NCBI GenBank assembly: GCA_036785705.1
Contig: JAWUZG010000056.1
Coordinates: 5,023,001 to 5,087,000 of the forward strand
From: Acanthornis magna
Taxonomy: Eukaryota > Chordata > Aves > Passeriformes > Acanthizidae
Reading direction: 5' to 3'
Length of the DNA: 64,000 bases
A program made the translations under genes and the position numbers. Within the stretch, counting starts at the first letter, position 1. Each line of letters begins with the position of its first letter. The notes beneath the pieces are model-generated. The model ran no database searches, was not told the origin of the DNA, and saw only the letters and a list, made by a program, of their open reading frames with translations. This document shows positions 1 to 12,821 of this stretch, in pieces.

Positions 1-1497
1 TTCTACAAAAGTCAGCTTTGTGCCAGAAACTCTCCCAGAACGGGCTGCTCCAGAAATATCAGATGTGTGAGAGAAGCAGTAGCATGATGTCTGCTAAGGA
101 CATGTCATTAGCATGTTTAGTATAGGAAACACAGCCCAGAGAACCTGACAGCTTCTGAGGGTGGTCAGAGGGTTTGTATGGTTATACTGATCCCTCTCTC
201 TTTTATGCTTTTGCAAAACTCCATTTTCCCTCCTGAGACTGTCTCCAAAGTATCTGACAGTAGATATGGAATCAGCCAAGTGGGTTGAGCCCTTTGCAGC
301 ATTTCCCTCCTGCTGTCTCCGTTTGAGGGGCTAAAGGTGTTTCTGCAGGATGTGGCTTTCTTTCCTTTGTTATGGCATAATCACATCTACTTTACAAAGT
401 ATTTTCTTTGTGGTTTTGGTAAGTCATGTTGACTCTTCAAAGGACAGCTTGGTATAGAATGAGGATGCTAGGGCTCTGTCCTGTCCAAGCCCCGTCACTA
501 CGTCAGGTAGCTGAGTGAATAAACATTCTCAGTTTGCATCGTGTTGGGCACACTAATCCAGATGGATGATTTAAATTTTGTTTCTTGCTTGCCAACTGAT
601 TTAAGTCTGAGCAAGAGCTGAACAACTTTAGCATAAGGAAAAGCTGAAGAATTGTGGTTTTGAGAGCTTTTTATAAAGTGGTGCCCTAAAGGGATGAAGT
701 TACAGTGCAGTGGCAGTGCAGAGGTACATGAAACATTTCTGTATTAACAGCCTATGATTTAGCTGACAACCGTATTTTCTTTGTCCTGTAGAAAAGGGTT
801 TGCCTCTACCCTTATAGCACAGGCTAAAATCTGTCCAATTTCTACACACAGACCAGGTAAACCACCCAGCACTGCAACAGAAAGCTGTATACAGGGGGTC
901 ATATGAAGTGTAGGCAAACTGCTTTGGGGTAGACAAAAGCTGACAAATACGTCTCAAATTGTCATATTATAAGCATCTGGGTTTGAAGTATTTTATTGCT
1001 ATGTTTCAGTATTTTCATTCCCCTTGCGCTTCCTTGGCATTACCCCTTGCACTAAAATTTCCAGCACATGTTCTCCAGATAAAATTCTAGACTGTCATTA
1101 CGATAGGAGGCAGAAAATCTCTTTTATTTAGATTAATAGGCAAATAAAATATTTTGTTATTTTTTGAACAGAAGACATGCTTTGCCAAAACTCAGGTAAG
1201 TGACGAATACATGGACTTACCCATCTGTCTTTCCCTGAATGAGTTACTTTAGTGCCTTTTGAAGTCAGATCCACTGAGTGATGCCTGAAAAAAACAGCTC
1301 GGCTTTTGGGTCATCTAGTCCTGTTGCAAAAGATGGGGCACAGAAAATTAGTGGTGTTTGCATGAAGAGTAGACAAATAGAACAGCTACTTTTCCCCTTT
1401 GTGGAACCCTTCAGCATCTGGTGCTGACACTAGGGATGCTGCTCTGTATCACCACATATAATGTTCTAGTGTACAGACTGTATGTAGATTTACTGTT

Positions 1498-1596
1498 GTT
1501 TAAATCTGCAGTTTGAATTCTCTTCGAGTGTATTCATACTTTCTGTTTAAATCTGCAGTTTGAATTCTCTTCTAGTGTATTCTTACTTTCTGTTTA
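1498..1596. repeat. 47-bp tandem duplication (about 2.1 copies)
   Basis: The unit beginning GTTTAAATCTGCAGTTTGAA at 1498 is repeated from 1545 with two visible differences (CGAG/CTAG and CAT/CTT). A third copy starts at 1592 but runs only five bases. The near-identity shows the duplication is recent relative to the surrounding relics. Confidence 0.92.
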
Positions 1597-2939
1597 GTAT
1601 TACAATCCATCAACACAGATAGTGATTGAAAAATATTTATATGCTCCTTTCCAATTAGCAGCCTAAATATGGGATTATTCTTTCCTCCCGAACATTTACG
1701 TTCTTCTGCACAAACCCCATTTACTGAAGTTTTGCATGAGGGACCAAGAAACAGCCATAGCCTTACGTGTATCCAGTCCCTGCCTTTGCTTATTCCAGTA
1801 CAGCCACTACAGCCGTGAGCTGAAAAACACAGAAACCACTGGGCTGAACTGGCCCCAGCTAGAGAACTACTGCGGACTGCTGTGTTATTGAGGGGTAACT
1901 ATGGTAGCAGTGACCTCTTACTGTGCTGAATCTGCAGAGAAAGGCTGGATCTTTAGGGAAAATCACCCTGGTTTAATGCATCAAGCTTTACAATAATGTA
2001 TTGCTGGCTCTGTCTAGTTGGTAAGATCAGATGATGTACTGAAGGACAAGAGCTATGCAATCTGAGCTTTTCTCATTGCAAAAAATGTTTAAAATGTCAG
2101 GTATTCCAATACAAAAGATCCATGTATTTATTTGTGTACCAAAACCAGAAGGCCGGTAATAATCAGAGCACTTGCCTGAGTTGAAAGGCAGACAAATTCA
2201 TACCCCTGCTCTGAAGCAAACCAGCAGAAACTTGAATATGGATCCCTAATTTCTGATGGAGAATAGGTCCAAATTTTGCCAACTTTGGCTGTCCTTGGAA
2301 AGAGTTTCACATTATCTGCTGTTGGATAATTCACTTCTAAGTATTTATAATGTCTCAGAGACATCAACTTTTGATAGCCCAGTAGGCAGAACTGATGAAG
2401 GAAAAGTAGGATTCAGGTCTTTGCTCCAAGAATACTCATGATGTTGGACAGAGCAAGGACAAATTCTATATTTTCTGATAAATCCCATAGTCCAAAAATT
2501 CTTGCTGCAGCTTGTCCATCTCCTTGTCCATGCAAAATTGTTCCTGGCAGATCCTAATGGGCTCTGCCAGTCTGAAGTTATTCACTGCCATAAACTGCCT
2601 GGGGGGACCGTCCCACGGAACCACTGGATCCAGTTTGTCCTCCTTTCTTCACAGTGCGCACGAACAGTTCCCTTCAGTCAGCTGTTCACAGACATTGCAA
2701 ATCGCTGGGAACAGATCAGCATCAAGAACTTGTCTGAACCCTTCCTTCCAAGAGGCTTGGTTTTGTATTTCCTGCCTTTGGCAAATTTCATCTCCCTTGA
2801 GTTGCCCAAATGTCATTTAACTTCAGCCCCAGTAATATTTTCTACAAAACTCTGATTAGCCTGAACATTTTTATCTACAGACTCTGTAACTTACTATTAA
2901 TGATCTGCAAAGGCAGGTGAGCCAAGGTATCGATTGCCA

Positions 2940-3200
2940 GTCACAGTAATGAAGGGGCACCTTGCTATTAACCTCTTTCCAGGGAGAATTATCCGTTTAT
3001 TTCCAGTCTTTTTATCTTATCTCTTAACCACTTTTTAATCCATGGCAGGACTTTATCTTTCACCATATGGTTACTAACTTTCCTTAATAGCCTCTTGCTA
3101 AGGACTTTATCATCAAAAGCCTTTTTAAAGTCTAAATAAATTATATCCACTGATTCATCTCAGCTCCTCATTTGACTAACTATCTTCCAAGAAATATCAC
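2940..3200 (-). mobile_element. CR1/L3-type LINE relic, reverse transcriptase fragment, antisense
   Basis: Read on the minus strand from about 3152 downward, one frame gives VDIIYLDFKKAFDKV followed by KRLLRK and, further on, LPWIKKWL and INGQ-like residues. This is the order of conserved blocks in the RT domain of CR1-clade non-LTR retrotransposons (LDF.KAFD.V, LL.KL, W...WL, NG). A frame change follows near 3005, after which SPWKEVNSKVP matches the next block (S.W..V.SGVPQG). Only this part of ORF2 is recognisable. The flank 2460-2900 may be more of the element but I could not match it. It is ancient and inactive. Confidence 0.75.
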
Positions 3201-5486
3201 ACATTTACAGAGATAAATGACAAAAGATGAGTTCAGTGGTCCATATAATAAATTCTTTGTCAGGTCTCGCATAAAGTCATATTTCTTCTTTTACAGTTTT
3301 GCAGCTATCTTTCATAAGGCTGGACTGTAACATTTCTCTAATTAATTCTCCCCAATTCTAAAAGCCCCCACAGCTTTTTATCTGTTTGGGGTCTTTTAGG
3401 AGGAGAACTCATTCCCTGAAACCAGAAGTCAATATATCAAATCTAGTTCAGCTGCAAGAAATGACAGACAAAAAATGCATTTAAACAAAGATCATAAGGA
3501 AACTATGTAAATGTAATATAAGCACAGATGTGCAGAGTTTTAAAAAAATCTTCGGAAAGTTGCAGTTCTATGCAGTTCTCTAGTAAGGAATCCTCAGACA
3601 AGGGCTGACTTCCTTACTTAAAGCACAGTAAGTGCATGAATAGCTGTGGGAAGATTTACTACTAAGTATTATGCAGAGAAAGATGAAGTCTAAAAGTTGA
3701 TTGCCATCCAACGGCTCAATCATTCATTACTGTTCTGTTTACTCAAATGAATTCCTGTTCAAACTGTAAATACCTATCTGGTTTTCTCCAAAACACAAGT
3801 TCCCTATTTCAGAATTTGTCCAAAACCATATTTCTATTCATCAGTCTTTTCTGTAAATAGCAATCTACCTTTGTGACGTGAATGCAACACATCAATGCTA
3901 AGTCACACAGTGAACTAAGCTTTAGGAGCACTTCATTACTAAAGGTGTGAAATGTGAAGCCACATCAAAGTGTTGCTGCAATAGTAATGCTGCAATAGTC
4001 TCCCAAATGACAAAAGAAAAGAAAGGACCTAATCCTTGATTGCTTGGACTCAGTGCCTTTCACAGAGAGCCTAGTGAACTATATTTTTATCTATGACTTG
4101 AAACACAATACATACCAGCTCTGTTAGACTGAAGTGGGAAAATACTGCAGAGAGCCATCCACATCAAATTCTGTGACCCAAATGAAAATATTTAAGGTCA
4201 GCTCAATCTCACTTGCCCTCAGCTGGAGGCTAAAACACAAGGACCACCCTGACCACTAGAGTATATAGACCCTAATTTGTGAGGGATTCGTAGGTAACGA
4301 CGACTTTGAATTGAACTCAAAATCTAAGGGGATGCTGGGGGCAGATGTGAGGGGCATACAGCAGGTGGTGTGGTTATAAGAAAGGATGTTTGCTAATTTC
4401 CATGTGGATTTATAATATGCCCTAATTTAAAATAAGCGGGTTACAGAAAATCCATTTGGAGGGTCATAGAGATCCTGGAGGTGTTGCATGGAAAAAAAGG
4501 CTGCAGCCTGTTTGCTGAGCTTGGAAAGAGGATGCCAGGGGGACACTGTCCTCTTACCATGCTCTGGTCCTGTGGCAATGATTACACTAAAGCCCTCGGG
4601 TTTTACTCGGAAGCTATCAGAAAGTGCCTCTCCATACAGAAGTTCCAAACACATGTATTTACACAGGTAAGGTCTTCTCTTTAAAGTGAGACCTGCTTGC
4701 TTTCTAAAGCAGAGCAATTTACCATTTTGGGTAAATACAGATATTTTCAGACTGTCTTATAAAGGCTGATCTTACCCTCTTGTGAATAGGTCAGCATGCC
4801 TTAAATTTGACCCCAGGAGACTAGAGCTGGTTAGAACCTCAGGTGTGCATTTCATCTGAAATAGATCTCTCCAGCTGGAAGATCCTTCCAGGTCTGTGCT
4901 GTGGCATTTTTTTCTCATGCTTCAGTGGGAAAAGCACCACTTAATTCATCATCATCCTCCTCATCACTCCCACTATCACCTTGGTATACTTTTAGTGGCT
5001 TTTATGCAATTTCTGATGCCTTAGCTTTTGAAAACTGCAAGAACTGAGATGCATTAGCATTCAGGATTTCTTTTTATTTCGGGAACTTTATTTCAACTCC
5101 TTGCAGCACAATTGGGAGTGCAGCACTGGTCCTGTCCTGGAGATAGCCCTTAAACAATCTTTGGTATTACTGCTGGTGTTAGATTTTTAGTAAAGATGAT
5201 TCCCCAAAACAACTGTCATTTTCTAGTGTTCCAGGTAGTGGCTCTGCTTTTCTAATTTTTGACCAGAAATATAATCTACTTTGGGATAGCCAAATAAGGA
5301 TCTCCCCAAAATGAACAACCACCTCTGGAAGTATTTTCAGTCTCCCTTTCATAGCCAGGTTGTTTTCAGAATCTAGTGACTCTCCCACAGCCTGTATCTG
5401 CTTATTTGTTTAACTTGGGCTTCTTTTGGCTCTTTATGTTACCTTTTCAGGAATTTTCTTCAGAATATTTAGTACATTTAGTAGTA

Positions 5487-5490
<4 letters not shown>

Positions 5491-5541
<51 letters not shown>
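5491..5541. repeat. (TG)25 microsatellite
   Basis: About 25 uninterrupted TG dinucleotides in intron 1. It is pure, so probably polymorphic. Alternating purine-pyrimidine tracts of this length can adopt Z-DNA. Confidence 0.98.
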
Positions 5542-5545
<4 letters not shown>

Positions 5546-8500
5546 AGTCTTTGCGTTTTCCAGCCTACTTTTCCTCTCATATATTCCTTCTTTGCCACCC
5601 CATTTATTTTCTTGCTTGTGTTTCCCGTTTTTAGCCTTGGGAATGCAAATCTTCTTTGACTCTTTCACATTCTTAAGCCTCCATGCTGATTCTATGGATT
5701 TTAATTTCCGAGCTTCAAGCAGGGAGTTTCTAAGCTACTTCCTCTTTAAAAAAAATCTGCTTCTTGAAGTTTAGTATCCCAGAGAGTAGGGCTTCTTCAT
5801 GTGTTTCTCTCCTGCAATGAAGCTGGAATTATTTACATGGTAACCATTTCTCAGGGGTTCAGACACAATTTTTAGTCCTTGACAGGACTGTGTCAAATGT
5901 TGTTTACATTAGGATACAGAAAACTCTGTTCTCTACACACTACTTCAGCACAGCTCTCGCCGAACTAATACAGAGTTATTTTGGCACCAGTCTTACTGCC
6001 TTCATACTCCTTTTCGGTACCACTTCAATGTCACTTCAGTTGCTCTTATTTAGAAGTCGGTACCTCACTCCTGCTATTCTCCTTCATGATCTACACTGCT
6101 TCTATATCCGTGGGTCTGCATTTTGTGTTATTCCTCTCCGAGCAGTGCCCACGCAACGCATTGCACACAGAGCTGCTCCCCCCTCTGCAGCCCGACTTGT
6201 CCTCCCTACACAGCTTACACGTAAAAAGTGTGGTATGCCTCTGATAATTCTCATCCCCTTATGCTCAAAAAATGCTGGGTTTTTTCCTCTCCCTGATATA
6301 GTCCAGATCACCCATTTTCACACTCAGCTTTCTTAGGCTGGTTTATAGGCACTTGTGCTTTTATTTCCCAACTAGAAGATGACCTAGATGAAAATTGTGA
6401 TCTAGTTAGTTGAAAAACCCTGTAAAGTCTTTTCGGTTCAATTACAAAAACACTTCCCATGACACTGCCCCTCACTTTTATTTACAACTCTGCTAGTGTA
6501 AAATGCCCTTAAAATAGAATTTAATTTTAAACTGGGTTTAATACTTCTTTATATTGTCAAATTGATTTGAAAAGGCATTTATGTAACTGACAGGTGGACA
6601 CATAGATTTCTTTTTTTTTAAGGAACCACTTCATTTTGTTGTCTGAAACATACTCAGAGTATATTTTAAACATTCTTTGCACCCAGACATAGAAGCACTG
6701 TCCTGATTCCACTGGATATTTACAAAGCTTACCATAACATATGCATTTTACATATGCTTATGTTTCTTTTCCGCTGTAACAGAAATATTTTAAGTTTATT
6801 CTTGAGTTGTTAAAAACTAGCAAGAATTTACCACCTACCTTCCAAATCAAGGGACTGTTTTTTTCCAGTTGCTTCAGTTGTGACACACTGTTGCAGCAAT
6901 CCTGTACCAGCATGGCCTGCATGGACCTTGAGAAACAAGCACAGTTGTTTTTCAGGACATCTGGCTAAGCCTTTACTCCCTTTTCCATCAGTGCTTGACG
7001 TTTTGTTGGTCTTCCTCTTTTTGTCCTTATCACACTTTCTTTACCACGGCTACTTAACAGCTCTTATCTTTTGTGATGCTGTTGGATGCTGTTTTCCTGA
7101 GAGGTGAGAATCAAACTCTGCTTTTTCACTATCCATTTGAAATTGTGATATAAGACCAATATAAATGTGCTATAGCTATGCTGATGATGGCCTAGGAGTC
7201 TTGGTGGTCCAACCCTTTGATAGTGATTTTAAAATCCATTTGTTACATTACTAAAGATGTGTTTAGCTAGCATCACTCAACTGCAAGTGTTAATATTCTG
7301 CTCCATCACATCTTTCAGAAGGCATTAATTGATTCAGCTTCACTGTAAAACTGTGACAAGGTTCCTTCACAGATGGGGGAGTTTAAATTTGTGGGAGTGT
7401 AACCATGACTAACTCAGACAGTAGGTCAGTGTCAGAGGCAGGATCTCTTGCTAAACCAGCCAGACTACAAGAAGATCAAGCCTCTATTTTTGTACATGAT
7501 ATTCTGGGAAATGGCAATACAGATGAATTTTGGAGCCAGTGTTTACCTGTGGATGCATGTCTGCATTTCTGTATGTTATTAATTGCACACTCCTCTGTGT
7601 ACTCAAATGCACACATGGTATGGATGAAAAGACCCCTTTTTTGTGCTCTTTGCTCTTGTTCTGTGTCACTTTACCAGAAGTTGTCTCTGTTGTTGTTCCT
7701 CTGAGCCTTGTCAGGGAGGCAGTGCCCTCTTTGCTGCAAGATCTGCATAATGAGTTCAGATGAAGCTGGAGCTGGTGATGTTCCCCTCTGTACTTCTCTG
7801 TTAGGAGGAGAAATATTCCATCAGTGCAAAGCAGTGACTATACTGGAACTCCAGTTCTGATACTGCTTCTATTCGCTTCTCAAAGGTTTTTAGTAAGGCA
7901 CTCCAGCACGGAGGGCGAAGGAGGGCCCTCCTATTTAGATGCCAAGCAGGAGCCCAGTGCAGAACATGCCCACTGACTGATGCAGCACAGCTCTTCCTCC
8001 CTAAAAGTTGCTTTTAATGTTTGGATTCTGGGTGAAGCAGAAATGTGTTCATGCTCTTGCTCTCTCTCTGAGTTCATTTCTTTCCTTGAGGGAGCAAGAG
8101 AATAAATCCTTTGATAACTTATTTCCTGGTTAGAAGCCTTTACCTGCTTTCCCAGAGTGGTTCCCTGTGACTGGGAACCTTTGTAGTCAGCTCCTCCAGC
8201 TGTTTCCCTAAATGGTCTTTAGGGAGACTAAAAGCAGTGAACCAGGAATAGCAACATTTGACTTCAGCCAGGTCCCATGAGAATTTAGTTATTACTCACT
8301 GGATTGGATGGGCAACATGCCTTATACCAGCTACCTGCCAAAGGTTGTGTGCCATGAACCCTCACAAACAGCTGTCACTGGTGTGCTCCCCGCACAGGGG
8401 GGGCACTGGGTGACGTGTTTGCTGTAATTAATACTGGGTTCCATACCTTTGCATACCAATAATACTTGCAATGTCTGGGTGAAAAATTTCTCAGATTAAA

Positions 8501-11500
8501 GTCTTGATAGTGATTTTAGCCATTTAGTGATCATGTGTCATTGTGTTCACTACAAGCACAAATCCTGTCTTGTAAACAGCAGGAAAACTGATGAGGTTTG
8601 CCCATATTCTGGCATCATTACAAAGGGTTCCAGCAGAGAAAAATGGAGTTTGGTTAGAAAGGGGAAAAGAAACATGAATTTTAAAGGAAATGTGGAGAGG
8701 GGGATCTCAGGACTTCATATATGAGTATTCAAGTTTTTAAGGAAGGCTCTTTATTGACAAGACTTATAGTGCACTTTGCTCATTTAAGAAAGCTTGGTAT
8801 AATCAGGTTTTAGTTTTGCCCTAGTCCATGTTTTTAATAGTGCATGTTTGGCAAAAGTTTAGGGTCATGTTTTTAATTTACATACTCAAAGTTATTAGTC
8901 TGTTTCTATTTAAAGGTAAATAGAAGAGCTCATTTTTCATGCAGGCCTACATCTCTATACAGAATAGCTTGCCGGTCATATATATTAAAATGTTAAATTC
9001 TATGAAACACTGGCATTATTTTGGTATGTTCTCAAGTGTTCTGTTTGATTGAGACTGTTACCAGCTCTTGCAAGAATGCTTCACATCCAGTTTTAGCCTG
9101 AGCACCATAGTGTACTCTGAGGTGTAAATCTGTCAGGTATCCAAGCACAGCAGGACACTTCGATGGTTCAAGCCCAGTTCTCCCCAATCAGCCTTATGAA
9201 TAATAAAAAGCAGAATGGCCTATTCCAGTTTTGTATATGTAAAGGCAATGACTTAATCAACAGAAAGAACTGGAGGAGAAATCAGAACAGAACTCTGAGG
9301 AAAGGGAGTCTAACGGTTTCTTCTCTTCACAAGAATATTCTAAAGTAAATAAATCAGTATTTTCCAAGACTTTTTATTGAAAAGAATTCCCAGCCTGAGA
9401 GATTTCATTGCAGCATTGAATGAGAAGTGTTGGGTTCCTTCACATCTTCTTGAAGAGCAAAAAGTACTTATAAATCAGACTTCTGGGAATTGTTATCTCA
9501 CAGCTTCTTCTAACAAACAACAATTTGTTTTAAAGGCTTTCACCAAAGATGTCATAAGTGGTAATCCCTATGTTGTAAGTGGGTACTTAATGTGATTTAA
9601 CTTAATGCTGATGATGCAAAGCTATTCTCCCCCAAAGCCCATTAAGAACATCCAATTTTCTGGTAGACTAACACTCCTGCTTACTATCGTAGAGATAAGT
9701 GACTGTTTAACCAGGACAATAAGGAATACTTTCAAACTAAGGCTGCAAAACTGAGTGGCCACAAAACTGTTCTTTGTGAAAGTTCAGACTTTGAATGTAA
9801 ACGTCACAAGCTCAGTTTTTTCTTTTTAGTAGTTTGAATTTCTGTATGTACAGACATGTGCATACAGGCATTTTGCATCATCTTAATGGGTTTACTGGTA
9901 AATATCATTATTTATGATATCGGTAGGCAAAATTGAAGTTGCAAATTAAGTAAAGAAACTGATAAATAATGAGTTTTATTTCATGTCTCTCTAAAGTGCA
10001 GATAATTCTAACAGTTTATCCAAGATAATGCTTCTTACACCACATGCTTTTTGTGGATTCTGTACACACAGAATGGCACAAAAGGAAATGTCTCTGGCAT
10101 CATTAACAAAACATGCTAACAGTAATATTTGAAAAACTTCAGGATGCAAAGTAGAAGTGAAGGCAAACTTTTCAGGAGCTTAAGGCTGCTCACTTGGGTC
10201 TAATATAGACTTAGCACTTTGCAGGTCAGTGGCTCTGCTATTTGTCTCTGACCTAACAGATCTGGAGTTCTTCACATCAAAACCAAGTCTTGCTGAGCTG
10301 AGATCAAACGTGTTAAGGTAAGGATCTTGCCAGTGATTTATCGTGCCAGGGAGGGTGATCAGGCCATAAGGGGCCACTGCAAATGAAGCTGACATTCCAG
10401 CAATTTCTCATGTGTAGTTATAAGGTAATTTTCTCAGGCAGAGCTTTTAAGTCAAAATAAATTTGCTCATTGTATTTTTCTGTGTTGTCTATAATGTCTG
10501 AAATCCTAGGAGGAATATTTATTTATGCAGCACAGCTAATTTCTAAGTAAGAACTTGTTCCTTGTGATGAACATTTAAAATGGCAGTTACCTACAAAGGA
10601 GATTAAATTATTCCAAATGGCAGAGCATGTTTCCCATGTACAGATAAATAGCTCACACTGTTTTCTGTCACACATAAGAAGCACACAAGACTTGCAATGC
10701 ACAAACAATGCAAAACATAGGAGAACTACACAGAGTAATATGAGTCTTGTTTGTACAAACCCCTCCTCATTCCCACCATTTCAAATGAGTGCTTGTGGAA
10801 GGGTTTCCAGGATCAAGTTCTTAATAGCCACAACTTCATTAAATCCCAGTGACAGCCCAATAATTGATTCTGTAAACAAATACTCCCTCCTCTCCACTCT
10901 CAATTTAGTGGATTTTTAAAAATCTTTCATTATTTAATTTTTTAAGGTGAAGTAAGTGACATCAAGGATCATACTCCATAAAAATCACTGCTGTCCTTAC
11001 CCAACTCATCCCGTGATGGCTTGTCTTTGTTATTAGTGAAAATGGAGAGCATACTTAATTTTTTGTCATCCTCGTTTCACAAGCAATGTTTTCTGATGCA
11101 GTTAAAGAGAGTAAATGTTATTCTCTGGCAATTAAAGAGTCCCTCTGATGAAAGGATAAGTAAAGCTTGGGAGCTTAGTTTCTTAGGAATAAATGAAATA
11201 TTACCTGAGCTATATTATTGCTCCTGTATTGTTCTACTAACAGCAGATAAATTCTTCATTAACAGAAAAAGTAAAAATTACTTTGAGGAGAACCTTTATG
11301 TGCTGCAAGCAAAGTTTCTTCCCACAGGTTTAATAAGGCAGCCAAAAGGAATAAAATGTTTGTGGTGGGTATAGTTCAACAGACAATACAATCTGAAGTT
11401 TCTCCTCTTTAGATTAATTTTCTTGAACAACCAGGCGCAAAATAATCCCTTTAATGAGACTGAATTGAAATAACGGATGCTGTATCAGCATGTGGCACAG

Positions 11501-12807
11501 TGAGAAACTAAAATAGAAAAGGGTATCATCACAGTTTGGCAGCCTGGGTTTTGTGCAGGAAATACTTGGGGGGGAGGAGGAAAGTAAGCACGCTACTGCA
11601 TGTTGTTAAGACTTATTTAATCTTCTTAACTAATTACTCACACTTCCTAATTCAAAATCATACAAACAAAAATGTTTAGATAAGCCAAGAGTTTTTTCAA
11701 ATGGGTGCCCCCTACAGCTTAGAAAACAAACATGACAGGTTTCCCCTGTCTGATGTGCTGCCATTTGCAGAAGAACAGACCCAACTCCCAGAAAGACAGA
11801 AGACTAATTAAGACAGGAAGACAGGCCGGTCAAACATTTGGTGTGAGGGATGTGGGACATAGGGGAGAAAAAATCATGTTACATTCCACTTTCACAGCAG
11901 ACTGATGGGAGGCTTCAAGCCCTTTCTCTGATTCCATTTGCTGCTCAGAGACCCTGGATTCCTCCGGTTTCTCCTCCCATCACACCCCTTTCCTAGCATA
12001 CCATTCCCTAAACCTCTTCTGTCTGTGAGCTGGTTCAGTGGGGAATTTGTCCTGTCTGCCTTTAAGCACCAGAACATGTCCAGGTGAGCAGAACAGGGCA
12101 GCAGCCCCTGCAGACAGGTCCTGCTTTGCCCTCTCCTCCCACCTCTCTGGGACTGAAGAGACCGAGCTCCTGCCACCATTAGGGCTTGATCAGGCAATCC
12201 TTCTCCAGGTCATGTCAGCCACACTGAAGCCTGACTTCATTTACACAGGGTGAAGTGTCACTGAACCTTGATATATTCACCTCCTTTAATTACTTGGCTT
12301 CTGATCCAAAGTCCACTGGCATGAAGGACTGGTTGAGATTTTGGTAGAGTTGACTCAGGCCTTGCTACTTGGGATTTACACCCAGAGAAGATAAACACCC
12401 TGGTCTTCTCATCAGACACCTCCCCTTGGCACAGGACTGGGCTTGCACAAGCACAGTCGTACCAGAGCTGGCCGCACTGCTGCACTGACAGTGAAACCAG
12501 AGCTGCCCCGCTCACTTCTCGGGCTTTCGATTTCCGATTCCACTTTTTTGATCCTCCTGCTGTAGTATGTTTGTAAATGTTTAACATTCTGCAGCCCTCT
12601 CAGTACACTCACAAGTTTGGACTCTAGATTCCTTGAGTGAAATTTCAAGCTTGGATTTGTGAAGGAAAACCCCATTTATGGTACACCATGTCCAAAAGCC
12701 ATGATATTATCAGGCTCTGAGGTCCAAATGAAATTTTAAAAAAGAAAAAGCATCCCACAGCACAGAGAGCTAGAGAGCTTTAGAACAGAACTCTTTCTTC
12801 TTTTCAA

Positions 12808-12821
12808 TTTTTTTTTTTTTT
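12808..12821. repeat. T14 homopolymer in intron 1
   Basis: Fourteen consecutive T following TTTTCAA. It could be the reversed A-tail of an old retroposon, but no body is recognisable next to it. Confidence 0.9.

Noticed and set aside
4945..4990. Acidic stretch on the minus strand (GDSGSDEEDDDE)
   Set aside because: It looks like an acidic protein tail, but the frame is closed by a stop just upstream and no related sequence lies around it; it is a short TCC/CAT-rich low-complexity run.
5376..5774. 132-codon open frame
   Set aside because: It is created by the stop-free TG microsatellite (a Cys-Val repeat) and is not a gene.
7180..7230. CR1 3' end-like sequence (GGAGTCTTGGTGGTCCAACC)
   Set aside because: It is similar to the avian CR1 tail over some 20 bases only, without the terminal octamer repeats or an upstream body.
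7920..7931. 12-bp palindrome GGAGGGCCCTCC
   Set aside because: It is short, and such GC palindromes are expected by chance in a window this size.
11021..11374. 117-codon open frame in intron 1
   Set aside because: There are no splice sites, family resemblance or continuation; it is AT-rich intron sequence, at most a non-coding conserved element.
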